The notes below the pieces were generated by a model that did no database searches, was not told the origin of the DNA, and saw only the letters and a list, made by a program, of their open reading frames with translations. Made by a program: the position numbers and the translations under genes. DNA of 9,958 nt from Actinomycetes bacterium (GTDB lineage Bacteria > Actinomycetota > Actinomycetes > Mycobacteriales > Mycobacteriaceae), in contig JAHZJY010000379.1 of NCBI GenBank assembly GCA_022600695.1, positions 1 through 9,958 of the forward strand, written 5' to 3'. This document shows, in pieces, positions 1 through 6,998 of the stretch; position 1 is the first letter of the stretch, and each line of letters begins with the position of its first letter.

Positions 1-1191
1 CAGCACCGGCGCTGACGGGGTGAACACCACCGGCATGGCCTCCAGACCGCTGACGAAGTTCGCCGGCCGCAGCGGTAGCGCGGAGTCGTCAGCCAGTCGC
101 AGATCCGGCATCCGGGCCAGGATCTTGCGCAGCATGGTGTTGAGCTCCAGCCGGGCCAGCTGATTGCCCAGGCAGAAGTGCGTGCCGAACCCGAACGCGA
201 GGTGGCTGTTCGGGTTCCGGTCGATCCGGAAACTCTCCGGGTCGCCGAAAACCGATTCGTCGAAGTTGGCCGACTCGAACAGCAGCAGCATCTTCTCCCC
301 CTTCCGAATCTGCGTGCCGTGAAATTCGTTGTCACGCATCGCCGTCCGTGCCATATTCTTCACCGGCGAGGTCCAGCGCAGCATCTCCTCGACGGCTCCG
401 GGCAAGTGCTCGCGGTCCGCCACCAGCCGGTCCCACTGATCGGGATGCCGAAGCAGCTGTTCGGTACCGCCGGACAGCGTATGGCGGGTGGTCTCGTCAC
501 CGCCGATGAGGATCAGCAGCGTCTCGAAGACGATTTCGTCATCGGCCAGCCGCTGTCCGTCGACCTCGGCATTGACCAGGACCGAGAACAGATCATCGGT
601 GGGCTCGGCCCGGCGCTTGGCGGTCGTCTCCATGGCAAAGGCGGAGTACCCGGCGAAGGCCTCCATCACCGCCTGCAGTGCCGCCTCATCGGCCGCCGAA
701 CTCAGCCCGCAGACCAGATCATCGGACCACTTCAGCAGGGTCGCCCGGTCGGCGGGAACCACCCCCAGCATGTCGCCGATGACGGCCATCGGCAGCGGCG
801 CGGCGATATCGCGCACGAAGTCACACTCGCCGCGTTCGCACACCGCGTCGATGAGCGTGTCGCACAGGGTCTCGATACCAGCCATCTTGTCGGTCACCTG
901 CTTGCGGGTGAAGCCGGAGTTCACCAGCTTGCGCCGCAGCAGATGATCCGGATCGTCCATGTCGATCATGTACGGCATGGCGGGGTTGTCCGGACGGATC
1001 CCGCCGGTGTTGGAGAAGACCTCCGGATCACGCTCGGCGTCGAGCACCGCCTGATAGCTGGCCGCTGCCGCCAGACCGTTGCGGTCACGGAATACCGGCT
1101 CGTTGGCCCGCATCCAGCGGTAGGCCCCACGGGCCGCCCCGTCGGCGAAGAAGTTCCCGTCGGTCAGGTCGACATCGGGTTTTCCGGTCAT
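1..1191 (-). CDS. cyp142: CYP142-type cytochrome P450 (steroid C26/C27 monooxygenase), C-terminus cut by window edge
   Basis: A cytosolic P450 that, by family knowledge, oxidises the terminal methyl of the cholesterol/cholestenone side chain, in parallel with CYP125, to start side-chain degradation. Seen: 397 codons run from ATG at 1189-1191 to the window edge. The I-helix motif GGDETTRH has D232-E233-T234-T235. The ExxR motif is E269-R272. The heme loop FGFGTHFCLGNQLA has its thiolate Cys at residue 340. From memory, M. tuberculosis CYP142 (Rv3518c) is 398 residues and very similar throughout, so only about the last residue and the stop lie outside. The start is supported by GGAGG (1200-1204) eight bases upstream. 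It is divergent from the decarboxylase-like gene. Another CYP142-like bacterial P450 is the only serious alternative. Confidence 0.93.
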   Translation of the reverse strand, partial: MTGKPDVDLTDGNFFADGAARGAYRWMRANEPVFRDRNGLAAAASYQAVLDAERDPEVFSNTGGIRPDNPAMPYMIDMDDPDHLLRRKLVNSGFTRKQVTDKMAGIETLCDTLIDAVCERGECDFVRDIAAPLPMAVIGDMLGVVPADRATLLKWSDDLVCGLSSAADEAALQAVMEAFAGYSAFAMETTAKRRAEPTDDLFSVLVNAEVDGQRLADDEIVFETLLILIGGDETTRHTLSGGTEQLLRHPDQWDRLVADREHLPGAVEEMLRWTSPVKNMARTAMRDNEFHGTQIRKGEKMLLLFESANFDESVFGDPESFRIDRNPNSHLAFGFGTHFCLGNQLARLELNTMLRKILARMPDLRLADDSALPLRPANFVSGLEAMPVVFTPSAPVL

Positions 1192-1199
1192 CCGCTAAG

Positions 1200-1204
1200 C
1201 CTCC
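1200..1204 (-). promoter_or_regulatory. Ribosome binding site of the P450 gene
   Basis: On the minus strand this reads GGAGG, eight bases before the ATG at 1191. It fixes the start of the P450 gene and implies a leadered mRNA, unlike the divergent neighbour, which has no such site. Confidence 0.75.
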
Positions 1205-1237
1205 ACATCCCCGTCACCGCCGATTACAGTGACGTCA
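1202..1237. promoter_or_regulatory. Overlapping divergent promoters of the P450 and decarboxylase-like genes
   Basis: Plus strand: TACAGT (1225-1230, pattern TAnnnT) lies 17 bases after a weak -35 TCCACA (1202-1207). It predicts a start of transcription at or next to the ATG at 1237, so that mRNA would be leaderless. Minus strand: TGTAAT (1223-1228) is five of six to TATAAT and would give a roughly 25-base leader carrying the GGAGG of the P450 gene. The two -10 elements share bases, so the polymerases should compete. The 8-bp palindrome TGACGTCA (1230-1237) sits on the plus-strand start and could be an operator. I see no good KstR box here. Inferred from pattern only. Confidence 0.45.
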
Positions 1238-1956
1238 TGTCTGCTGTTCAGCACACCATCGCGGGAACCGTACTGACCATGCCGGTCCGGGTCCGCAGAG
1301 CCGACGTGCACACCGCAATGTTCTCGGTGCCGGCCGAGTCCGCCCAGCGGCTCATCGACTACAGCGGCCTCGAGGTGTGCCGATTCCGGCCGGGCCGAGC
1401 CGTGGTGACGCTGATGCTGGCCCGCTACATCGACGGCGATCTCGGCGGGTACAACGAATTCGGGACCTGCATCATGGTGAACCCACCCGGTTCGCACGCA
1501 CACGGTGTGCGGGCACTGGGCGAGGCGGCGGCCTTCATCCACCATCTCCCGGTCGATCAGTCGTTCACCCTGGAAGCCGGCCGGACCATCTGGGGCTTCC
1601 CGAAGATCATGGCGGACTTCACCGTTCGGCAAGACCGGCGGTTCGGTTTCCAGGTTTCCGAGGGCGGGTCGCTGATCGCGGACATGGAATTCCGCCGCGG
1701 CGCCCCGATACCGTTGTTGGGGACACGGAAGCAGGTACTCAAGACCTACACGCACGCCGGCGGAACCACCCGCGAGGTGCCGTGGGAAATGCGCAACACC
1801 GGCGTCAGGTTCCGCCCCGGCGGGGCGACACTGCGCCTCGGTGACCATCCCTACGCGGAAGAACTGTCTTCGTTGGGCCTGCCGAAACGACCGATGGTGT
1901 CCGGTTCGGTCGACAACGTCGACATGACGTTCGGTGACGCTCACATATTGCGTTGA
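1237..1956 (+). CDS. Acetoacetate-decarboxylase-like protein (Rv3519 type)
   Basis: A 239-residue protein of the acetoacetate decarboxylase (ADC) beta-barrel superfamily, similar to what I remember of Rv3519; its reaction is unknown. Seen: YNEFGTCIMV (Y72, E74) fits the ADC strand with the active-site Glu. WGFPKIMADF (119-128) fits the Schiff-base motif, with Lys123 at the catalytic lysine. Classical ADC has a second lysine next to it that lowers the pKa, and here that residue is Ile124. No signal peptide or membrane segment is visible. The ATG at 1237 is preferred because a -10 element (1225-1230) would start transcription right there and no Shine-Dalgarno precedes it. The same frame stays open upstream to 178, but only as a shadow of the P450 gene. 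The neighbours suggest sterol catabolism, perhaps on a beta-keto or enol intermediate. Confidence 0.85.
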   Translation: MSAVQHTIAGTVLTMPVRVRRADVHTAMFSVPAESAQRLIDYSGLEVCRFRPGRAVVTLMLARYIDGDLGGYNEFGTCIMVNPPGSHAHGVRALGEAAAFIHHLPVDQSFTLEAGRTIWGFPKIMADFTVRQDRRFGFQVSEGGSLIADMEFRRGAPIPLLGTRKQVLKTYTHAGGTTREVPWEMRNTGVRFRPGGATLRLGDHPYAEELSSLGLPKRPMVSGSVDNVDMTFGDAHILR

Positions 1957-1980
1957 CCGACCGACCCTCACCCGGTCAAT
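1952..1980. terminator. Weak hairpin at the end of the decarboxylase-like gene
   Basis: GTTGACCG (1952-1959) can pair with CGGTCAAT (1973-1980): seven Watson-Crick pairs plus one G-U, with a 13-base loop. The stem includes the stop codon at 1954-1956. No T tract follows, so at best it is an intrinsic terminator of the T-poor mycobacterial kind. Confidence 0.3.
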
Positions 1981-1981
1981 C

Positions 1982-1995
1982 TAGAACGTGTTCTA
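1982..1995. promoter_or_regulatory. KstR-type operator in a convergent gap
   Basis: TAGAACGTGTTCTA matches the KstR consensus TnnAACnnGTTnnA at every fixed position and has six-base inverted arms. It lies between the 3' ends of two convergent genes (stops at 1956 and 2015), where a repressor site has no obvious promoter to control. Its AACGTGTTCTA half is identical to the kshA operator. See findings. Confidence 0.75.
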
Positions 1996-2014
1996 ACGAG
2001 CTGGCAAGCAGGCC

Positions 2015-3046
2015 TCACAACAGCGCGGCGACTTCGCTGATCTGCTCCGGGCTGCGCGCGCCGATGACCATCATCGTCACCCCGGCAGCCTCCCAAGCCG
2101 CGATCTGCTTGCGGGCGTAGTCGATATCGCCGACGATCGCGGCGTCGTCGACGAGTTCGTCGGGGATGACGGTGGCGGCCTCGTCCTTACGGCCACTGCG
2201 GAAGAGCTTCGTGACGTCGTCAACCACGTCCGAGTAGCCCATCCGCCGGTAGACCTCGGCGTGGAAGTTGGTGTCCTCCGAACCCATCCCGCCCATATAA
2301 AGCGCCAGGAAAGGCTTGATCATCTCGAAGGTCGCGGCGCGGTCGTCGGTGATCACCACCTGTGCGGTGGCGCAGATCTCGAAGTCCTCGCGGCGACGGC
2401 GGGCACCGGGTCGGTCGAATCCCTCATCGAGCCATTCGTTGTACATACCGGCCAGCCGCGGGGAGTAGAAGATCGGCAGCCAGCCGTCGCAGATCTCCGC
2501 CGCCAGGGCGATGTTCTTCGGACCTTCCGCCCCCAACATGATGGGGATGTCGGCGCGCAGCGGATGCACGATCGGCTTGAGCGGCTTGCCCAGTCCGGTG
2601 GTGCCCTCACCGCTCAGTGGCAGCGGGTAGTGCGGTCCCGGACTGGTGACCGGAGCTTCCCTCGCCCAGACCTGCCGGATGATGTCGATGTACTCCCGGG
2701 TGCGGGCCAGCGGCTTGGGGAAACGCTGGCCGTACCAGCCCTCCACCACCTGCGGACCGGACACACCCAAACCGAGCATGTGCCGGCCGCCGGAGAGATG
2801 GTCCAGGGTCAGAGAGGCCATGGCGCACGCGGTCGGGGTGCGCGCCGAGAGTTGCACCACTGAGGTACCCAACCGCATCCGCGTCGTCTGGCGTCCCCAC
2901 CACGCCAACGGGGTGAACGCATCCGAGCCCCAGGCCTCTGCGGTGAACACGGTGTCGAAGCCGGCTTCCTCGGCGGCCGCGACCAACTCAGCGTGGTTGG
3001 TGGGCGGCTGCGCACTCCAGTACCCCAGTTGCAAACCCAGCTTCAT
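2015..3046 (-). CDS. F420-dependent LLM-family oxidoreductase (Rv3520c type)
   Basis: A 343-residue cytosolic flavin/F420 oxidoreductase with the luciferase-like (LLM) TIM-barrel fold. Seen: the N-terminus MKLGLQLGYW is the first beta strand, followed by GFDTVFTAEAWGSDAFTPL, RLGTSVVQLSARTP and LDHLSGGRHMLGLGVSG, the order of blocks usual for this family. IMLGAEGPKNIALAAEICDG is the mid-barrel block and VTMMVIGA ends the barrel. From memory it closely matches Rv3520c. The ATG at 3046 is chosen because homologues begin MKLGLQLGYW and GGAAGG (3056-3061) lies nine bases upstream; the frame stays open to 3148 but would then run through the KstR box. Co-regulation with ltp3/ltp4 suggests reduction or oxidation of a sterol-CoA intermediate. 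Use of F420 rather than FMN is inferred, not shown. Confidence 0.87.
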   Translation of the reverse strand: MKLGLQLGYWSAQPPTNHAELVAAAEEAGFDTVFTAEAWGSDAFTPLAWWGRQTTRMRLGTSVVQLSARTPTACAMASLTLDHLSGGRHMLGLGVSGPQVVEGWYGQRFPKPLARTREYIDIIRQVWAREAPVTSPGPHYPLPLSGEGTTGLGKPLKPIVHPLRADIPIMLGAEGPKNIALAAEICDGWLPIFYSPRLAGMYNEWLDEGFDRPGARRRREDFEICATAQVVITDDRAATFEMIKPFLALYMGGMGSEDTNFHAEVYRRMGYSDVVDDVTKLFRSGRKDEAATVIPDELVDDAAIVGDIDYARKQIAAWEAAGVTMMVIGARSPEQISEVAALL

Positions 3047-3087
3047 CTCCGGCCGCCTTCCCGTCGTCAGCACCCGCGGCGCCATCC

Positions 3088-3116
3088 TTGCCACAATTCC
3101 TAGAACCTGTTCTACT
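3088..3116 (+). promoter_or_regulatory. Promoter of the DUF35-ltp4-ltp3 operon
   Basis: TTGCCA (3088-3093, five of six to TTGACA) and TCTACT (3111-3116, four of six to TATAAT) are 17 bases apart. Transcription would begin at about 3123-3124, which is the GTG start itself. That agrees with the absence of any Shine-Dalgarno and predicts a leaderless mRNA. Confidence 0.5.
3101..3114. promoter_or_regulatory. KstR-type operator between divergent sterol genes
   Basis: TAGAACCTGTTCTA fits TnnAACnnGTTnnA with perfect six-base inverted arms. It is 54 bases before the F420-oxidoreductase ATG and nine bases before the GTG of the DUF35 gene. It covers the spacer and part of the -10 of the proposed plus-strand promoter, so KstR binding should block polymerase for the DUF35-ltp4-ltp3 operon, and probably for the minus-strand gene too. 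Confidence 0.85.
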
Positions 3117-3123
3117 CGATGCC

Positions 3124-4107
3124 GTGACAGTCGGCCAACACCGCCCACCCCAGCTCGACTCGCATGAACCGCCGCTGTCCGCGCCGCTTCGGCTGGTGTT
3201 CGACTACAGCCGTTCGCTCGGCCCCACTCTGGGTGCGTTCTTCACCGCGCTGCGCGAGCGCCGCATCGTCGGTATCCGCGGATCCGACGGGCGGGTGCTT
3301 GTGCCGCCCGCCGAGTTCGACCCGGTGACCTGCGAACGGCTGACCGAAATCGTGCCGGTGGCGGCCATCGGCACCGTGCGTTCCTGGACGTGGCAGAGCG
3401 AGCCAGTGGCGGGCCAACCGCTGGACCGGCCATTCGCCTGGGCGCTGATCCAACTCGACGGTGCCGACACGGCCCTGCTGCACGCTGTCGACGGGCCGGT
3501 CAAGACCGGTGACCGGGTACGTGCGCACTGGGTGGACGAACCGGTCGGGTCCATCACCGATATCGCCTACTTCACCCCCGGAGACAACCCCGAGCCGCCG
3601 GTGGCGGAGTTGGACGATGACCGCGATCCGGTGCAGATGATCGTGACACCGTGCGATATCGCCTTCGAGCACACCGCCTCACTGCCGGAGAGCACTTATC
3701 TTCGGGCGCTTCAGCAGGGAAAGCTGCTGGGGGCGCGGGCCGGCGACAACGGAAAGGTGTACTTCCCGCCGCGGGAGGCGGATCCGGCGACCGGCGGGGA
3801 ACTCGACCAGTTCGTCGAGTTGCCCGATCACGGGACCGTGACCACGTTCGCGATCATCAACATCCCCTTCGCCGGCCAGCGGATCACACCCCCGTATGTC
3901 GCGGCCTACATCCTGCTCGACGGCGCGGATATTCCCTTCCTGCATGTGGTTACCGGTATCGACGCGGCCGAGGTCCGGATGGGCATGCGGGTGCAGGCGG
4001 TTTGGAAACCGCGCGAGCAGTGGGGCCTGGGCATCGACAATATCGAGCACTTTCGGCCTACCGGCGAACCGGACGCCGACTACGACACCTACAAGCACCA
4101 CCTCTAG
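3124..4107 (+). CDS. Tandem DUF35 OB-fold protein lacking zinc-ribbon cysteines (Rv3521 type)
   Basis: A 327-residue protein made of two copies of a DUF35/OB-fold domain, resembling Rv3521. DUF35 proteins act as partners of thiolase-like enzymes; ChsH2 with the aldolase Ltp2 is the described case. Seen: RRIVGIRGSDGRVLVPP (about 46-62) recurs as GKLLGARAGDNGKVYFPP (about 199-216). QLDGADTALLH (110-120) recurs as LLDGADIPFLH (264-274). Pro61 to Pro215 and Asp112 to Asp266 are both 154 residues apart, so the copies align without gaps there. The usual CxxC pairs of the zinc ribbon are absent in both copies. GTG at 3124 is chosen because it sits at the predicted transcription start and gives MTVGQH, like the homologue. 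It is ten bases upstream of ltp4, so a complex with Ltp4/Ltp3 is likely but inferred. Confidence 0.85.
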   Translation: MTVGQHRPPQLDSHEPPLSAPLRLVFDYSRSLGPTLGAFFTALRERRIVGIRGSDGRVLVPPAEFDPVTCERLTEIVPVAAIGTVRSWTWQSEPVAGQPLDRPFAWALIQLDGADTALLHAVDGPVKTGDRVRAHWVDEPVGSITDIAYFTPGDNPEPPVAELDDDRDPVQMIVTPCDIAFEHTASLPESTYLRALQQGKLLGARAGDNGKVYFPPREADPATGGELDQFVELPDHGTVTTFAIINIPFAGQRITPPYVAAYILLDGADIPFLHVVTGIDAAEVRMGMRVQAVWKPREQWGLGIDNIEHFRPTGEPDADYDTYKHHL

Positions 4108-4112
4108 AAGGA
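4107..4112 (+). promoter_or_regulatory. Ribosome binding site of ltp4
   Basis: GAAGGA overlaps the last base of the upstream stop codon and is five bases before the ATG at 4118. It sets the ltp4 start; the frame is open upstream as far as 3896 only inside the DUF35 gene. Confidence 0.7.
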
Positions 4113-4117
4113 CACCT

Positions 4118-5184
4118 ATGACCGACCGCGAGGTTGCCGTCGTCGGGTTCGCCCACGCACCGCATGTGCGGCGAACCGACGGCACCACCAATGGCGTGGA
4201 AATGCTGATGCCGTGCTTCGCTCAGCTCTACGACGATCTCGGAATCAGCCAGACCGATATCGGCTTCTGGTGCTCAGGATCCTCGGATTACCTTGCCGGG
4301 CGGGCTTTCTCATTCCTCAACGCGATCGATGCCATCGGAGCGGTCCCGCCGATCAACGAGTCCCACGTCGAGATGGACGCCGCCTGGGCACTGTATGAGG
4401 CCTACATCAAACTGCTGACCGGCGAGGTGGACACCGCGCTGGTGTACGGGTTCGGCAAGTCCAGCGCCGGAACCCTGCGCCAGGTGCTCGCCTTGCAGAC
4501 CGATCCCTACACCGTGGCACCACTGTGGCCGGACTCGGTGTCGATGGCGGGACTGCAGGCGCGCCTCGGGCTTGAGGCCGGAATATGGACGACTGAACAG
4601 ATGGCCCAGGTCGCACTGAACAGTTTCGCGGTCTCTCAGCGCAGCGACTCGGTGCCGCCGGCGGCCGACGTCGGTGAGTTGCTGTCCCGGCCGTACTTCG
4701 CCGATCCGTTGCGTCGCCATGACATCGCACCGATTACCGACGGCGCTTCGGCGATCGTGCTGGCCGCCGGCGGGCGGGCCCGGGAACTTCGCGAAAGACC
4801 GGCCTGGATAACCGGCTTCGAGCACCGCGTCGAGACGCCGGTGATCGGAGCACGGGACCTGACCCGGTCGGATTCCACCGCGGCCTCGGCCCGACTGGCG
4901 ACCGGCGGGGATACCGCATCGGTCGACATCGCTGAGATCTCGGCACCGTTCACCCACCAGCATCTGATTCTGACCGAGGCGATCGGCCTGGGGCCGGCGA
5001 CCCGAATCGACCCGTCCGGCGGTCTGCTGGCCGCCAACCCGATGTTTTCCGCCGGTCTGGAGCGAATCGGCCTGGCCGCCCGCCATATCTTCGACGGCTC
5101 GGCACAGCGGGTGTTGGCCCACGCCACCAGTGGGCCGGTGCTGCAACAGAACCTGGTTGCCGTCTTGGAAGGAAGGGAAGGTCG

Positions 5185-5188
<4 letters not shown>
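4118..5188 (+). CDS. ltp4: Thiolase-fold lipid-transfer-like protein, probable sterol side-chain aldol-lyase subunit
   Basis: A 356-residue thiolase-superfamily protein (SCP2-thiolase branch) matching Rv3522/Ltp4 in length and sequence. In Rhodococcus, ltp3 and ltp4 have been reported as needed to degrade C24-branched sterol side chains, probably by retro-aldol cleavage. Seen: where thiolases carry the nucleophilic Cys, the segment ESHVEMDAAWALYEA (81-95) has none. The active-site GHPxGASG is replaced by AANPMFSAG, with Asn307 in place of His. It therefore cannot do ordinary thiolytic chemistry. DPSGG (298-302) is conserved with Ltp3. It stands between the DUF35 gene (10-bp gap) and ltp3 (ATGA overlap), so a heteromeric complex is plausible. 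It is more diverged at its active site than Ltp3 and could be a structural rather than catalytic subunit. Confidence 0.87.
5169..5181 (+). promoter_or_regulatory. Extended purine-rich ribosome binding site of ltp3
   Basis: AAGGAAGGGAAGG offers several overlapping Shine-Dalgarno registers, with AGGAAGGG seven bases before the ATG at 5185. It lies within the last codons of ltp4, so ltp3 can be both coupled to ltp4 translation and initiated on its own. Confidence 0.7.
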
Positions 5189-6360
<1,172 letters not shown>

Positions 6361-6363
6361 CCG

Positions 6364-6900
6364 CTAAACAGCGTCGCCGAGCCCGGTCAGGTAACGCTGG
6401 GCCAAGTCGCGGTAGGCCTGCGGATTGGCCTGCACCCATACCTCGGCGCCGGTCCCGGCGATAGGACCCTTGACCTTGGCCGGGGATCCGGTGACCAGTA
6501 CCTCGGTCGGTATCTGGGTGCCGCCCACCACCAGCGCGTGCGCAGCGACGAGACTGCGGGCACCGATCACCGCACCATCCAGAATCGTGCAGTGGTTGGC
6601 GATCAGTGCCTCAGCCCCGATGTGCGCACCGTGGATGGTGCACATGTGGGCGATCGTGGCGCCCGGCCCGACGTCGACCGGAATCCCGGGAGGGGCATGC
6701 AGCACCGAGCCGTCCTGGACGTTGGCGCCCTCCCGGATCACGACGGGCGCGTAATCACCACGCAGCACAGCGTTGAACCACACCGACGCCCCGGCCTCGA
6801 CAGTGACGTCTCCGATCAGGACAGCGGTCGGGGCGACGAAAGCGGTGGGATCCACCTTCGGCGATCGACCTTCGAAGGAGAACATCGGCATCGTCAACAT
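6364..6900 (-). CDS. Gamma-carbonic-anhydrase/PaaY-like hexapeptide-repeat protein (Rv3525c type)
   Basis: A 178-residue left-handed beta-helix protein of the gamma-carbonic anhydrase family. Seen: repeated [LIV]-G-x-x hexapeptides (IGDVTVEAGASVWFNAVLRGD, VDVGPGATIAH, HIGAEALIANH, VIGARSLVAAHALV). The putative metal ligands His68, His85 and His90 sit in VLH and AHMCTIHG, in the order known for the family, and RGD (47-49) and QDG (62-64) are conserved. Relatives include true carbonic anhydrases, CaiE-like proteins and PaaY, a CoA thioesterase. In a sterol-CoA pathway a thioesterase/salvage role is at least as likely as CO2 hydration. The start is uncertain: ATGs at 6900, 6891 and 6885 are in frame, none with a good Shine-Dalgarno, and homologues begin near MP(L/M)FSFEG, favouring 6891. 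It is divergent from kshA across a KstR box. Confidence 0.88.
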   Translation of the reverse strand: MLTMPMFSFEGRSPKVDPTAFVAPTAVLIGDVTVEAGASVWFNAVLRGDYAPVVIREGANVQDGSVLHAPPGIPVDVGPGATIAHMCTIHGAHIGAEALIANHCTILDGAVIGARSLVAAHALVVGGTQIPTEVLVTGSPAKVKGPIAGTGAEVWVQANPQAYRDLAQRYLTGLGDAV

Positions 6901-6953
6901 ATACCGCAGCGGCCGGGTCGAGACACGGCATTGTTGCGGGATCGGGCGGCGAA

Positions 6954-6959
6954 ATTGTA
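6954..6959 (-). promoter_or_regulatory. Candidate -10 element of the hexapeptide-protein gene
   Basis: On the minus strand this reads TACAAT, five of six to TATAAT and fitting TAnnnT. It overlaps the KstR box (6956-6969) by four bases and would give a leader of about 45 bases to the ATG at 6900. No convincing -35 is visible, as is common in mycobacteria. Confidence 0.45.
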
Positions 6960-6969
6960 ACGTGTTCTA
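6956..6969. promoter_or_regulatory. KstR-type operator between kshA and the hexapeptide gene
   Basis: TGTAACGTGTTCTA fits every fixed position of TnnAACnnGTTnnA, though the outer arms are less symmetric than in the other two boxes. It is 29 bases before the kshA ATG and overlaps a -10-like TACAAT for the opposite gene. One KstR dimer pair could therefore control both. Confidence 0.82.
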
Positions 6970-6987
6970 GTTATAGGACACGGAACC

Positions 6988-6993
6988 GGAGGG
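6988..6993 (+). promoter_or_regulatory. Ribosome binding site of kshA
   Basis: GGAGGG lies five bases before the ATG at 6999 and fixes the kshA start. AT-rich TTATAG just upstream (6971-6976) may form part of the kshA -10 region. Confidence 0.7.
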
Positions 6994-6998
6994 CACAT

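Noticed and set aside
178..1236. A long open plus-strand frame continuous with the decarboxylase-like gene, suggesting a 592-residue fusion protein
   Set aside because: It is antisense to the P450 gene, has low-complexity Arg/Gly/His-rich content with no domain, and the conserved protein begins at the ATG 1237.
3088..3123. TTG start at 3088 for the DUF35 protein
   Set aside because: The extra residues would be encoded by the operator and promoter, and the TTG is itself part of the probable -35.
3047..3148. N-terminal extension of the F420 oxidoreductase to 3148
   Set aside because: The extension would cross the KstR operator and promoter, and the family starts at MKLGLQLGYW with a good ribosome site for 3046.
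3896..4117. Upstream extension of ltp4 within the DUF35 gene
   Set aside because: The residues are an out-of-frame reading of DUF35 coding sequence, and a clear ribosome site precedes the ATG at 4118.
5150..5165. AGAACCTGGTTGCC inside ltp4 as a further KstR-like site
   Set aside because: AACnnGTT requires two bases between the half-sites; here the spacing is three, and it is within coding sequence.
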